Source: Jeotgalibaca ciconiae (GTDB taxonomy: Bacteria; Bacillota; Bacilli; Lactobacillales; Aerococcaceae). Taken from it: a stretch of DNA of 64,000 bases. Where the stretch lies: contig NZ_CP034465.1 in NCBI RefSeq assembly GCF_003955755.1, positions 1,792,001-1,856,000 on the forward strand, read 5' to 3'. Under the pieces are notes generated by a model that was not told the origin of the DNA, ran no database searches, and was given only the letters and a program-made list of their open reading frames with translations. Positions within the stretch are counted from its first letter, which is position 1, and every line of letters begins with the position of its first letter. The position numbers were made by a program, and so were the translations under genes. Positions 53,891 through 61,969 of this stretch are shown here, one piece after another.

Positions 53891-54492
53891 TTACTGTTGC
53901 GCTTAGTAAAGGACGTTTATTAGAAGATTTTATTCGTTACTTAGATACACAAAATTTACGTCATTATTTGTCGGTATTGAAGGAAGAGAGCCGCTCTCTT
54001 TTTATCGAGATTGATAATGTGAAGTTCATTTTTGCGAAAGGGCCGGATGTACCTACTTATGTCGAGAACGGTATTGCTGACATTGGCATCGTAGGATCCG
54101 ATATTATTATGGAGGATACTTTTAATATTCTGAATGTCTCTCAACTTCCTTTTGGTGAATGTTATTTTGCTTTGGCAGGTCCCCCAGGCATTGAACGTTT
54201 TAATGTTGTTGCATCCAAATACACCAATATTTCTGCTAAATATTTTAAAGAAAAAAAGCAGGACGTTGAGCTGATTCACTTACATGGTTCTGTTGAACTA
54301 GCACCGTTATTGGGTCTTGCAGATGGAATTGTGGATATCGTTCAAACAGGGGACACACTTCGCGACAATGGCTTAATTGAATATGAAAAGATCTTAGAAA
54401 TCCATGGTCGTTTAATAACAAATAAACAAACCTTTTATACGAGAGAAAATGAGATTTTTGACTTTCTCAACGAAATTGGAGTGATTAAATGA
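53887..54492 (+). CDS. hisG: ATP phosphoribosyltransferase catalytic subunit, short form
   Basis: First step of histidine synthesis (ATP plus PRPP). The 201-residue protein is the HisG-short type that needs HisZ: VALSKGRLLEDFI, VENGIADIGIVGSDIIME, GSVELAPLLGLADGIVDIVQ, and the PRPP loop TGDTLRDNGL. The regulatory C-terminal domain of long HisG is absent, as expected beside hisZ. Confidence 0.95.
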   Translation: MITVALSKGRLLEDFIRYLDTQNLRHYLSVLKEESRSLFIEIDNVKFIFAKGPDVPTYVENGIADIGIVGSDIIMEDTFNILNVSQLPFGECYFALAGPPGIERFNVVASKYTNISAKYFKEKKQDVELIHLHGSVELAPLLGLADGIVDIVQTGDTLRDNGLIEYEKILEIHGRLITNKQTFYTRENEIFDFLNEIGVIK

Positions 54493-55730
54493 ATGCGCAA
54501 GAATTTATGAAATTATTTGAAGAAAAACAAGTTCAAGAAGAATTTGATTATTATGAAGATGTAGCAGCAATATTAAAAAATGTTCGTCTAAAAAAAGATG
54601 AAGCTTTGCGAAACTATACCGAAATATTTGACCAACAAAGGATTGCGGACTTTAAAGTGCCAATTTCCTATTTAAAAGAAAGCTATGAAGCGTTGGAGCC
54701 AGAAGTTCGCGAAGCCCTGCAGACAATCAAGCAACGAATTGAGAGTTATGAAAAGAGTATAAAATATCAAGATCAAGATTTAAACGAATTTCGTTATGTA
54801 TATCGTCCTCTGGAAAAAGTAGGAGTTTATATACCGGGAGGAACAGCTTTGTATCCTTCAAGCGTGCTAATGACTGTCGTGCCTGCAATGGTTGCCGGGG
54901 TAAAAGAAATCCATGTTGTCACACCAACTTTTACAGAGCAGAATATTACCTTTGCAACTTTATATTTATGCGGCATTGAAGATGTTTATACAGTAGGCGG
55001 AGCCCAAGCCATTGCTGCACTAGCTTATGGAACAGAGACCATTCCGAAAGTCGATAAAATTGTTGGTCCTGGAAATGCCTATGTTGCTTTAGCAAAACGT
55101 CTCGTCTTTGGTGAAGTAGGGATTGATATGATTGCCGGACCGAGCGAGATCCTTCTCTATATTGATGAAACCGCTGAATTGGACGCAGTTGTGACGGATA
55201 TTTTTGCACAGGCTGAGCATGATGGAAATGCTCGTACATTTTTATTAGCTGAAACAAAAGACCTTCTGGAACGAGTACAACAGAAAATAGATCAGATTGT
55301 CGATCAACAAGTTCGCAGTGAGATTATTAAAAAGTCACTTCGAAACAATCATTATGCTATTTCTGATACACGCAAGAACTTGTTAAAAGTGCTGAATGAT
55401 CTTGCGCCGGAACATGTTTCCATTCAACACAAAGATGCAAAAGAAATCATTCAAGAAATTCAATATGCGGGAGCAGTTTTTGAGGGGCATTTCGCTCCAG
55501 AAGCAATAGGAGACTACGCGGCCGGACCTTCTCATGTGCTACCGACAAATCGGACCGCTCGCTTTAGTCACGGTCTCAATGTAAATGACTTCCTGACAAG
55601 TCACGCCGTGATCAATTTGACAAAAGAAACTTATCAAGCGATTGTTGAGCCCGCAAAAATTATCGCGGCGAAGGAAGGCTTGGATGCACATTACCAATCA
55701 TTGGCGATTAGAACGGAAGTGAAGGAATGA
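54489..55730 (+). CDS. hisD: Histidinol dehydrogenase
   Basis: Last two oxidation steps, histidinol to histidine. The 413-residue protein has GVYIPGGTALYPSSVLMTVV, VYTVGGAQAIAALAYGTETI, IDMIAGPSEILLYID, the zinc and catalytic histidine regions AQAEHDGNARTF and APEHVSIQ, and YAAGPSHVLPTNRTARFSHG. The fit to the family is good along its length. ATGA overlaps join it to hisG and hisC. Confidence 0.97.
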   Translation: MNAQEFMKLFEEKQVQEEFDYYEDVAAILKNVRLKKDEALRNYTEIFDQQRIADFKVPISYLKESYEALEPEVREALQTIKQRIESYEKSIKYQDQDLNEFRYVYRPLEKVGVYIPGGTALYPSSVLMTVVPAMVAGVKEIHVVTPTFTEQNITFATLYLCGIEDVYTVGGAQAIAALAYGTETIPKVDKIVGPGNAYVALAKRLVFGEVGIDMIAGPSEILLYIDETAELDAVVTDIFAQAEHDGNARTFLLAETKDLLERVQQKIDQIVDQQVRSEIIKKSLRNNHYAISDTRKNLLKVLNDLAPEHVSIQHKDAKEIIQEIQYAGAVFEGHFAPEAIGDYAAGPSHVLPTNRTARFSHGLNVNDFLTSHAVINLTKETYQAIVEPAKIIAAKEGLDAHYQSLAIRTEVKE

Positions 55731-56719
55731 AAGCTAAATCGATTGTCAGCATGGACAGAAATACGAGTCCCATCGTTCCTTTGAGTGAGGAACAAATCAT
55801 AAAAGCAACGAAGAATACGCTGATTAATTTGTATCCCGATAAAGAGTTACAACGTTTTAAACGATTATATGCAACTCGAAACAATTTTGATCCAGAATTG
55901 ATTGAGTTGGCAAATGGCTCGGATGAATGGCTGCAGAAGTTTATTTTTACCTTTGGAGAAAAAGGTGTAATGAGCTTAAATCCAGATTTTGTTATGTATC
56001 AAGTGTATACAGAACAAGTGGCGGTTCCCTTTTACCAAGTTGATTGTAAGCCAGATTTCAGCTTTGACTTCAATGAAATTAGCAAGCAAATTTCTGAGAA
56101 GGAGCCTTCCTTATTTTTGATTTCCAATCCGCACAATCCAACGGGTAAATTATTTAAAGAAGAGGAAATCGAGCAATTAGCAGATGCAATGGCCAAAGTA
56201 GGAGGATACCTGGTGATTGATGAAGCTTATGTAGAGTTTTCTTCTGATTATCAACGACCTAGCGGCGAACATGTCATTATCGTACGTACGTTGAGTAAAA
56301 TCTATGGTTTAGCGGGCCTTCGGATTGGGGTAGCTGTGGCGGAAGGGGAAACCTTTGAAAAAATCACTCGTTTTAACCATCCTTATCCGGTAAATTCTTT
56401 ATCATTAAACTTAGCAAATGAATTATTCAGTAATGAAACCCAGTTAGAAGAACTTATTCACTATCAATTAGAGTCAAAACGATTGCTAGAGAAGTCTCTT
56501 CAAAAAGTTCGTCATTTAATCCATGTTAATCCTTCTTCAACGAATTATTTATTTACCTATGGAGAAAAGGCAGTAAGCTTAGCGGACTTTCTTTTGAAAA
56601 AAGGATTTCAAGCCCGACAATATCGAGAGCCGCTCTTAGCGAACGCAGTGCGTTATTCCATTATTCCGTTAGAAAATTACGAAGAACTCGAACAAGCCAT
56701 TAGAGATTGGAGTGAATAA
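55727..56719 (+). CDS. hisC: Histidinol-phosphate aminotransferase
   Basis: Aminates imidazole acetol-phosphate. The 330-residue PLP enzyme has ISNPHNPTGKLF, YLVIDEAYVEFS and the Schiff-base lysine in IVRTLSKIYGLAGLRIGV. It is slightly shorter than the usual 350 or so. Confidence 0.93.
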   Translation: MKAKSIVSMDRNTSPIVPLSEEQIIKATKNTLINLYPDKELQRFKRLYATRNNFDPELIELANGSDEWLQKFIFTFGEKGVMSLNPDFVMYQVYTEQVAVPFYQVDCKPDFSFDFNEISKQISEKEPSLFLISNPHNPTGKLFKEEEIEQLADAMAKVGGYLVIDEAYVEFSSDYQRPSGEHVIIVRTLSKIYGLAGLRIGVAVAEGETFEKITRFNHPYPVNSLSLNLANELFSNETQLEELIHYQLESKRLLEKSLQKVRHLIHVNPSSTNYLFTYGEKAVSLADFLLKKGFQARQYREPLLANAVRYSIIPLENYEELEQAIRDWSE

Positions 56720-56720
56720 G

Positions 56721-57299
56721 TTGATTAAAAAAGAGAGAAAAACACTTGAAACCGCAATAAAAATAGAAGTAGCGGAAGAAAAAGTGACCCAGGAAGCAAC
56801 TATTCAAACAGGGATTGGCTTTTTTGACCATATGCTGACTTTATTTGCTTTTCATTCTCAGCTCTATTTATCGGTCGAAGCTGATGGAGATTTAGAAGTA
56901 GACTTCCATCATACAGTGGAAGATGTCGGAATCCTTTTAGGGCAAGCAATACGAGAAATTTATGTAGAAAAAGGTTCATATAAACGTTATGGCTCCATGT
57001 ATATTCCTATGGATGAATCTTTAGCTCGAGTGGTGTTGGATTTATCGGGACGTCCGCATCTAAACTTTCAGGCAGATTTTTCAAGAGAAAAAGTTGGCGA
57101 ATTCGATACAGAACTAGTTCTAGAGTTTTTTAATGCGGTCGCAATGAACAGCGGAACGACCTTACATATCGATTTATTAAAAGGCGGCAACACCCATCAT
57201 GAGATTGAAGCAATCTTTAAAGCATTTGGACAAAGTTTGAAAATCGCCCTTACTGCTACCGATACAGGTGTACCTTCTTCAAAAGGAGTGATTGAATGA
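56721..57299 (+). CDS. hisB: Imidazoleglycerol-phosphate dehydratase
   Basis: Dehydrates imidazole glycerol phosphate. The 192-residue protein has the two metal-binding histidine clusters FFDHMLTLFAFHSQ and DFHHTVEDVGILLG, and later GGNTHHEIEAIFKAFG. I favour TTG 56721, eight bases after GGAG, over the in-frame GTG 56712 that overlaps hisC and has no site. There is no phosphatase domain. hisA follows directly where hisH would normally stand. Confidence 0.94.
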   Translation: MIKKERKTLETAIKIEVAEEKVTQEATIQTGIGFFDHMLTLFAFHSQLYLSVEADGDLEVDFHHTVEDVGILLGQAIREIYVEKGSYKRYGSMYIPMDESLARVVLDLSGRPHLNFQADFSREKVGEFDTELVLEFFNAVAMNSGTTLHIDLLKGGNTHHEIEAIFKAFGQSLKIALTATDTGVPSSKGVIE

Positions 57300-58000
57300 T
57301 TCATATTATCCCTGCAATTGATTTAATTGACGGGCAGAATGTCCGACTGACCAAAGGAGATTACCAAAGTAAGACAATGATGAAACGAACGCCGGCAGAA
57401 GCCATCCAATTCTACAGCCAGTTCGAACAAGTATGTCGAATTCATGTTGTGGACTTAATGGGAGCCTTAAAGCAAGAAGCTGTCGAAACAAGTTTGATTA
57501 CTGAACTAAAAAAGCAAACACAATTACCTCTGCAAATTGGTGGTGGATTACGCAATAAAGAGACCATAGCCAAATATGATGCAGCAGGGATTGACTATTT
57601 TATTATTGGAACACGAGCGATTACAGATATTGAATGGTTGAAAGAAGTAGTTTCTGAATATCCAAACCGAATTATTGTAGGGATGGACGCAAAAGAGGAA
57701 GATATTTATATTAACGGATGGACCGAAAACAGTGGAATTACAATCACAGACTATCTTACTCAAGTCGAGTCTCTTGAGTTGGCTGGAATTATTTATACAG
57801 ATATTAATAAAGACGGCATGAACCAAGGGCCGAATTTCGAAAAAACAGCATACATCAACCAACTGACTCGTCATATCGTGATAGCAAGTGGAGGGATTCG
57901 GGATAAAGCTGATCTCAATCGACTAGATAAAGAGGGAATCACACAAGCAGTTGTTGGAAAAGCGAGCCATCAAGCGGCATTCTGGGAGGGAATTCAATGA
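57296..58000 (+). CDS. hisA: ProFAR isomerase (HisA)
   Basis: Amadori isomerisation in the fourth step. The 234-residue barrel has IPAIDLIDGQNVRLTKGDY with the catalytic Asp, QIGGGLRNKETI and YTDINKDGMNQGPNFE with the second Asp. It overlaps hisB and hisF by four bases each. Confidence 0.95.
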   Translation: MIHIIPAIDLIDGQNVRLTKGDYQSKTMMKRTPAEAIQFYSQFEQVCRIHVVDLMGALKQEAVETSLITELKKQTQLPLQIGGGLRNKETIAKYDAAGIDYFIIGTRAITDIEWLKEVVSEYPNRIIVGMDAKEEDIYINGWTENSGITITDYLTQVESLELAGIIYTDINKDGMNQGPNFEKTAYINQLTRHIVIASGGIRDKADLNRLDKEGITQAVVGKASHQAAFWEGIQ

Positions 58001-59382
58001 GTGTAAAAAGTATTATTCCATGTTTGGATGTAAAAGATAGCCGAGTTGTAAAAGGTGTTAATTTTGTAGACTTGAAAGATATTGGAAATCCTGTTGAGCT
58101 GGCAAAATTTTACGATCAAGCTGGCGCTGATGAATTAGTCTTTCTGGATATTTCTAAGACGCAAGACGGACATGAATTGATGCTGGATGTCATCAAAGAA
58201 ACCGTTCAAGCGATTTCCATCCCACTAACTGTCGGTGGTGGAATTCAAACGCTCGAGGATATTGATGCTATTTTGAATGCCGGAGCGAGTAAAATAAGTA
58301 TCGGAACTGCGGCGATTAAAAATCCAAATTTTGTAAGTGCCGCAACAGAAAAGTATGGCAGTAACAAGATCGTCGCTGCAATCGATATTCAATACGACGA
58401 AGAACTGGCTGATTTTTACGTATATTCGCACGGCGGTACAAAAAGGACGGAATGGAAAGCTTTTGACTGGCTGTTGGAATGTGAGAAATTAGGTGTTGGG
58501 GAATTACTGATTACGAATAAAGATCGTGATGGTGTTCAAAATGGATTTGATATTGAATTCTTGAAAAAGGCAAGCCAGATGGTGGATATTCCTATTGTAG
58601 CAAGTGGCGGCGCTGGAACGATTGAAGACTTTATTGAATTATTTGAAGAAACATCGGTAACCGCTGGTTTAGCAGCATCGATATTCCATAATGGAACGGT
58701 ACAAATTGCTGATTTGAAGGCGAAACTAAAAGAAGCTGCCATCCCTTTGGTTCCAGAACAAAAACCTGATTTTGCAAAAGGAAATGGACTGGTATCGGTT
58801 ATCTTGCAAGACTACAATACAAAGCAAGTATTGATGAATGGCTTTATGGATCAAGAAGCTTACCAGTTAACGATCCAAGAAAATATTGTGTGGTTTTACT
58901 CGAGAACCAAAAAGCGTCTTTGGAAAAAAGGGGAGACGAGTAAACATTACCAATATGTTGAACGAATGAGTCTGGATTGCGATAAAGACGCACTATTGAT
59001 TGAAGTTACGCCAGCTGGTCCAACTTGTCATTTAGGCAGGCAGAGTTGCTTTGAGCAAGAATTTTTTAATTTAGAAACACTTTTCCAGACAGTACAGGAT
59101 AAAATTGCTCATCCGAAAGAAGGATCTTATACCAAGTATCTGGTTGAAGAAGGGATTGATAAGATCCTAAAAAAATGCGGGGAAGAAATGACGGAAACAA
59201 TCATCGCTGCAAAGAATCAAGATACGAACGAATTGGTGGATGAAGCAAGTGATTTACTGTATCATCTATTTGTTTTACTGGCGTATCAAGGTGTCTCGTT
59301 GGAAGATGTTAAAAATCAACTAGCAAAGCGCCACGGAAAAAAGCAAGTATACCGAGTACGCAAAGAAATCGATAAATGGTAA
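57997..59382 (+). CDS. HisF-HisI-HisE fusion (cyclase, cyclohydrolase, pyrophosphohydrolase)
   Basis: One 461-residue chain carries three activities. Residues 1-250 are HisF (IIPCLDVKDSRVVKG with Asp11, LTVGGGIQTLEDI, ASGGAGTIEDF). About 255-355 are HisI (VWFYSRTKKRLWKKGETS, DCDKDALLIEV, CHLGRQSCF, with its zinc cysteines). About 360-461 are HisE (GSYTKYLVEEGIDKILKKCG, then EEMTETIIAAKN). HisI-HisE fusion is common; adding HisF is not. No hisH glutaminase is in the operon, so HisF would need HisH from elsewhere or free ammonia. Confidence 0.93.
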   Translation: MSVKSIIPCLDVKDSRVVKGVNFVDLKDIGNPVELAKFYDQAGADELVFLDISKTQDGHELMLDVIKETVQAISIPLTVGGGIQTLEDIDAILNAGASKISIGTAAIKNPNFVSAATEKYGSNKIVAAIDIQYDEELADFYVYSHGGTKRTEWKAFDWLLECEKLGVGELLITNKDRDGVQNGFDIEFLKKASQMVDIPIVASGGAGTIEDFIELFEETSVTAGLAASIFHNGTVQIADLKAKLKEAAIPLVPEQKPDFAKGNGLVSVILQDYNTKQVLMNGFMDQEAYQLTIQENIVWFYSRTKKRLWKKGETSKHYQYVERMSLDCDKDALLIEVTPAGPTCHLGRQSCFEQEFFNLETLFQTVQDKIAHPKEGSYTKYLVEEGIDKILKKCGEEMTETIIAAKNQDTNELVDEASDLLYHLFVLLAYQGVSLEDVKNQLAKRHGKKQVYRVRKEIDKW

Positions 59383-59397
59383 GACTGGAGGCTGAAA

Positions 59398-60171
59398 ATG
59401 ACAATCCACGACCAACATGTTCACTCATATCTATCCTTTGACTGTGAAGAACTACCAGAAAACTACCTGTCGGCTGAAACGAAAGAATTAGTTTTGACCG
59501 ATCATTTTGACTTAAACAATCCGGTAACGGACTTTAAGGATGACGTTCCAGATTTTGAACAGCTGCTTGTAATGAAAAAAGAGCTGGCTGAAAAGAATGG
59601 TGTTACGCTGCGATTAGGAGTAGAAGTAGGTTATGTTCCTGAGTTGCAAGAAGTTATCAAAGAAAAAATCAAAGCCTATCCATTTGATGTGATTCTGCTG
59701 AGCTGCCATCACAATAATCAAAATGACTACATGGATGAAGAGATAAAAGATGCTTTAACCGATCCAGTCGGACAGTATTTTGATCAATTGTATCAAGCGA
59801 TTGTGAATATACCCGAAGCTCATATTTTAGCTCATTTTGATTATGGTACTCGGATTCACCAATTCAATGTGGAGAAACTCAAGAAATACGAGCAACAATT
59901 AATTAAAATACTGCAGGCAATTATCGACAAAAAAATGGCTCTTGAATTGAATTCCAAAAGCATGTATCGTTATGGGAATTATGATTTATACGAGTATATT
60001 ATCCCGTTATACCAATCGCTAGGCGGCAGCCAGTTTACACTTGGCTCTGACGCTCACAAAGCGGAAGAATTAGAAATGGATTTTGATCAAAGCAAACAAT
60101 TATTACGTGAAAATGGTGTCCATGAAGTCGTAATTTATCGAGAAGGGCAAGCCGAGTTTGTCAGGATTTAA
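59398..60171 (+). CDS. hisJ: Histidinol-phosphatase, PHP family
   Basis: Removes phosphate from histidinol phosphate. The 257-residue PHP-fold protein has the metal ligands in IHDQHVHSYLSFDCEE, LTDHFDLNN, RLGVEVGYV, ILLSCHHNNQ, LAHFDYGTRI and TLGSDAHKAEEL. It starts 15 bases after hisE and closes the operon, completing the pathway except for hisH. Confidence 0.94.
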   Translation: MTIHDQHVHSYLSFDCEELPENYLSAETKELVLTDHFDLNNPVTDFKDDVPDFEQLLVMKKELAEKNGVTLRLGVEVGYVPELQEVIKEKIKAYPFDVILLSCHHNNQNDYMDEEIKDALTDPVGQYFDQLYQAIVNIPEAHILAHFDYGTRIHQFNVEKLKKYEQQLIKILQAIIDKKMALELNSKSMYRYGNYDLYEYIIPLYQSLGGSQFTLGSDAHKAEELEMDFDQSKQLLRENGVHEVVIYREGQAEFVRI

Positions 60172-60206
60172 TGGAAGCCGGAAAATACTTGGGTCCATTT
60201 CCGTAA

Positions 60207-60353
60207 TCGCATCTAGTGAACAGCGGGGACGGGCCCCACTCGATGAGATAAATACTGATTCCCGTCTAGTTAGAACTTGAGTATGTGTCACTCGATGAGA
60301 TTCACTGTTATTCTCATTCAGTGAGCGCTAGAAAACTCCCTACTAGATGAAAT
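60207..60353. repeat. Three tandem palindromic units downstream of hisJ
   Basis: Units begin at 60207, 60260 and 60312 (periods 53 and 52). Left arms resemble TCTCATCTAGTGAA; right arms read CACTCGATGAGAT twice and TACTAGATGAAAT once. The same unit type as the 44175-44321 array, with quite different centres. Confidence 0.75.
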
Positions 60354-60372
60354 TATGCAGAAACATCTTAGG

Positions 60373-60406
60373 AATGCGCCGGATCACTAATCCGACGCAT
60401 TTTTTA
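60373..60406 (+). terminator. his operon terminator
   Basis: AATGCGCCGGAT and ATCCGACGCATT form a stem with one mismatch around five bases, then TTTT. A hairpin repeat starts right after the T run. Confidence 0.88.
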
Positions 60407-60564
60407 TAGACTAGGGGATTATAAGTTCAGCCATCAATGTCTAGCTCCCAAGTCCTGACCTAGTGAAAAAAAGATAAATTTGCCCCATTGCGCGCTTCGC
60501 TGCTCATTCAGGGTCAAATTTCCTATTTTTTCATAGGCCAAGGCGGACTTGTCCGCTTTTCTTA
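60407..60564. repeat. Terminator-associated hairpin repeat, copy 4 (short form)
   Basis: Same sequence as the copy at 31948. It fills most of the gap between the his terminator and the glycosyltransferase gene. Confidence 0.92.
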
Positions 60565-60603
60565 TTAAAAACGATTATAATAGAGAAAAGGGGGCGAATA
60601 AAA

Positions 60604-61425
60604 TTGAAGAAAATCTCATTACTTTTTTCAATTGACGATCGTTTTACCAGTCAATTAAAGACGACACTCTATTCTATTGTAGAAAACAATCCAGATTGTT
60701 CCTTTGATGTGTATGTTTTGCAAAAAAATAAGTTGGAAGACACAGAGAAGTTAAAGAAGTTTTGTTCTCAGCTCCAGATTATTTATCATCCTATTATTAT
60801 TGGAGAAGAGATATTTAAAGAGGCACCTGTGTCAGAACGCTATCCGGAAACAATCTACTACCGTTTATTAGCCCATGAATATTTGCCAGAATCACTTGAT
60901 AAGATTTTATATGTGGATGCAGATATTTTATGCATCAATCAGGTTGAACATTTATTTTCGATGGATATGAATGACTATTTATACGCTGCATCCAGTCATT
61001 TTCAACTGATAAAAGTGAACACTGCAATTAATAAAGTACGGCTAAAATCTTATGATTCAGAAGCCTATTTCAATTCAGGCGTATTGCTGATGAATTTAAC
61101 AAAAATCCGAAAAGAGGTAAAAAGAGATGACATTTTCCAGTTTATTTCTGAAAATCGATTCACTTTAATACTGCCAGATCAAGATGTATTGAATGCCTTA
61201 TATGGAAGTCGAATTCTCCTGATACCGGATCAAATTTATAATTATGATACGAGATATCATCCAATCTATGAAGTAATCAGCAAAGGAAAATGGGACCTAG
61301 ATTGGACCCTGGATCATACAGTATTTCTCCATTTTTGCGGAAAAGATAAGCCATGGCAGGATAATTACCGCGGAAGATTCGCAGCGCTTTATAAACATTA
61401 CCAGCGAAGAAGCGCACGTATCTAG
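60604..61425 (+). CDS. Glycosyltransferase family 8 protein
   Basis: The 273-residue protein starts at TTG 60604 after AAAGGGGGCG. It has the GT8 plan: ISLLFSIDDRFTSQLKTTLY, TIYYRLLAHEYLPESLDKIL, the metal-binding YVDADIL, AYFNSGVLLMNL, LPDQDVLNALY and a closing HFCGKDKPWQDNY. The enzyme transfers a hexose, probably to a cell-surface acceptor. There are no other glycan genes nearby, so the acceptor is unknown. Confidence 0.9.
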   Translation: MKKISLLFSIDDRFTSQLKTTLYSIVENNPDCSFDVYVLQKNKLEDTEKLKKFCSQLQIIYHPIIIGEEIFKEAPVSERYPETIYYRLLAHEYLPESLDKILYVDADILCINQVEHLFSMDMNDYLYAASSHFQLIKVNTAINKVRLKSYDSEAYFNSGVLLMNLTKIRKEVKRDDIFQFISENRFTLILPDQDVLNALYGSRILLIPDQIYNYDTRYHPIYEVISKGKWDLDWTLDHTVFLHFCGKDKPWQDNYRGRFAALYKHYQRRSARI

Positions 61426-61440
61426 AAAAATAACAAATGA

Positions 61441-61469
61441 AAGCACAGCCGGATACCTGTGCTTTTTTG
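61441..61469 (+). terminator. Terminator after the glycosyltransferase gene
   Basis: AAAGCACAG and CTGTGCTTT close a stem with a short loop, then T residues. A hairpin repeat starts two bases later. Confidence 0.85.
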
Positions 61470-61471
61470 GT

Positions 61472-61677
61472 AGACTAGGGGATTATAAGTTCAGCCATCA
61501 ATGTCTAGCTCCCAAGTCCTGACCTAGTGAAAAAAAGATAAATTTGCCCCATTGCGCGCTTCGCTGCTCGCTAACGCATATCATTCGACTAACCCGCTGA
61601 AGCGTGAAGTCTCCTGACAATTCAGGGTCAAATTTCCTATTTTTTCATAGGCCAAGGCGGACTTGTCCGCTTTTCTT
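61472..61677. repeat. Terminator-associated hairpin repeat, copy 5 (long form, 206 bp)
   Basis: Same long form as copy 1 (6224) apart from one or two bases (TGCCCC for TGGCCC), including the roughly 50-bp inner segment. Confidence 0.92.
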
Positions 61678-61717
61678 ACTTATAAAAGGTTCTGATTCAA
61701 AAAACGAACGAAAAAGT

Positions 61718-61750
61718 AAAGTACAGCAGCCACCTATCTTCTGTACTTTT
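61718..61750 (+). terminator. Hairpin with T run upstream of the MATE gene
   Basis: AAAGTACAG and CTGTACTTT pair around a 14-base loop, then a short T run. It may be an orphan terminator or a leader element. The rest of 61678-61969 shows nothing recognisable. Confidence 0.5.
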
Positions 61751-61969
61751 CCTGGAAGGATATTTACTATAAAAAATGGCTAAAATAGTTAAACGTGAAA
61801 AAAATCTAAGAAGGTATATTCCTGATTTATGCTTGCTTACTTTCCATCAGAGAACATTTTGTTCAATTGATAAATTAATTTGTCTAATATCGAAAAAGAG
61901 GCTTCCTTAATTGCCAGAATGTAGTAAAATGGAACCGCAATCATAATTTGAACTGTGGAGAAAAGATAA

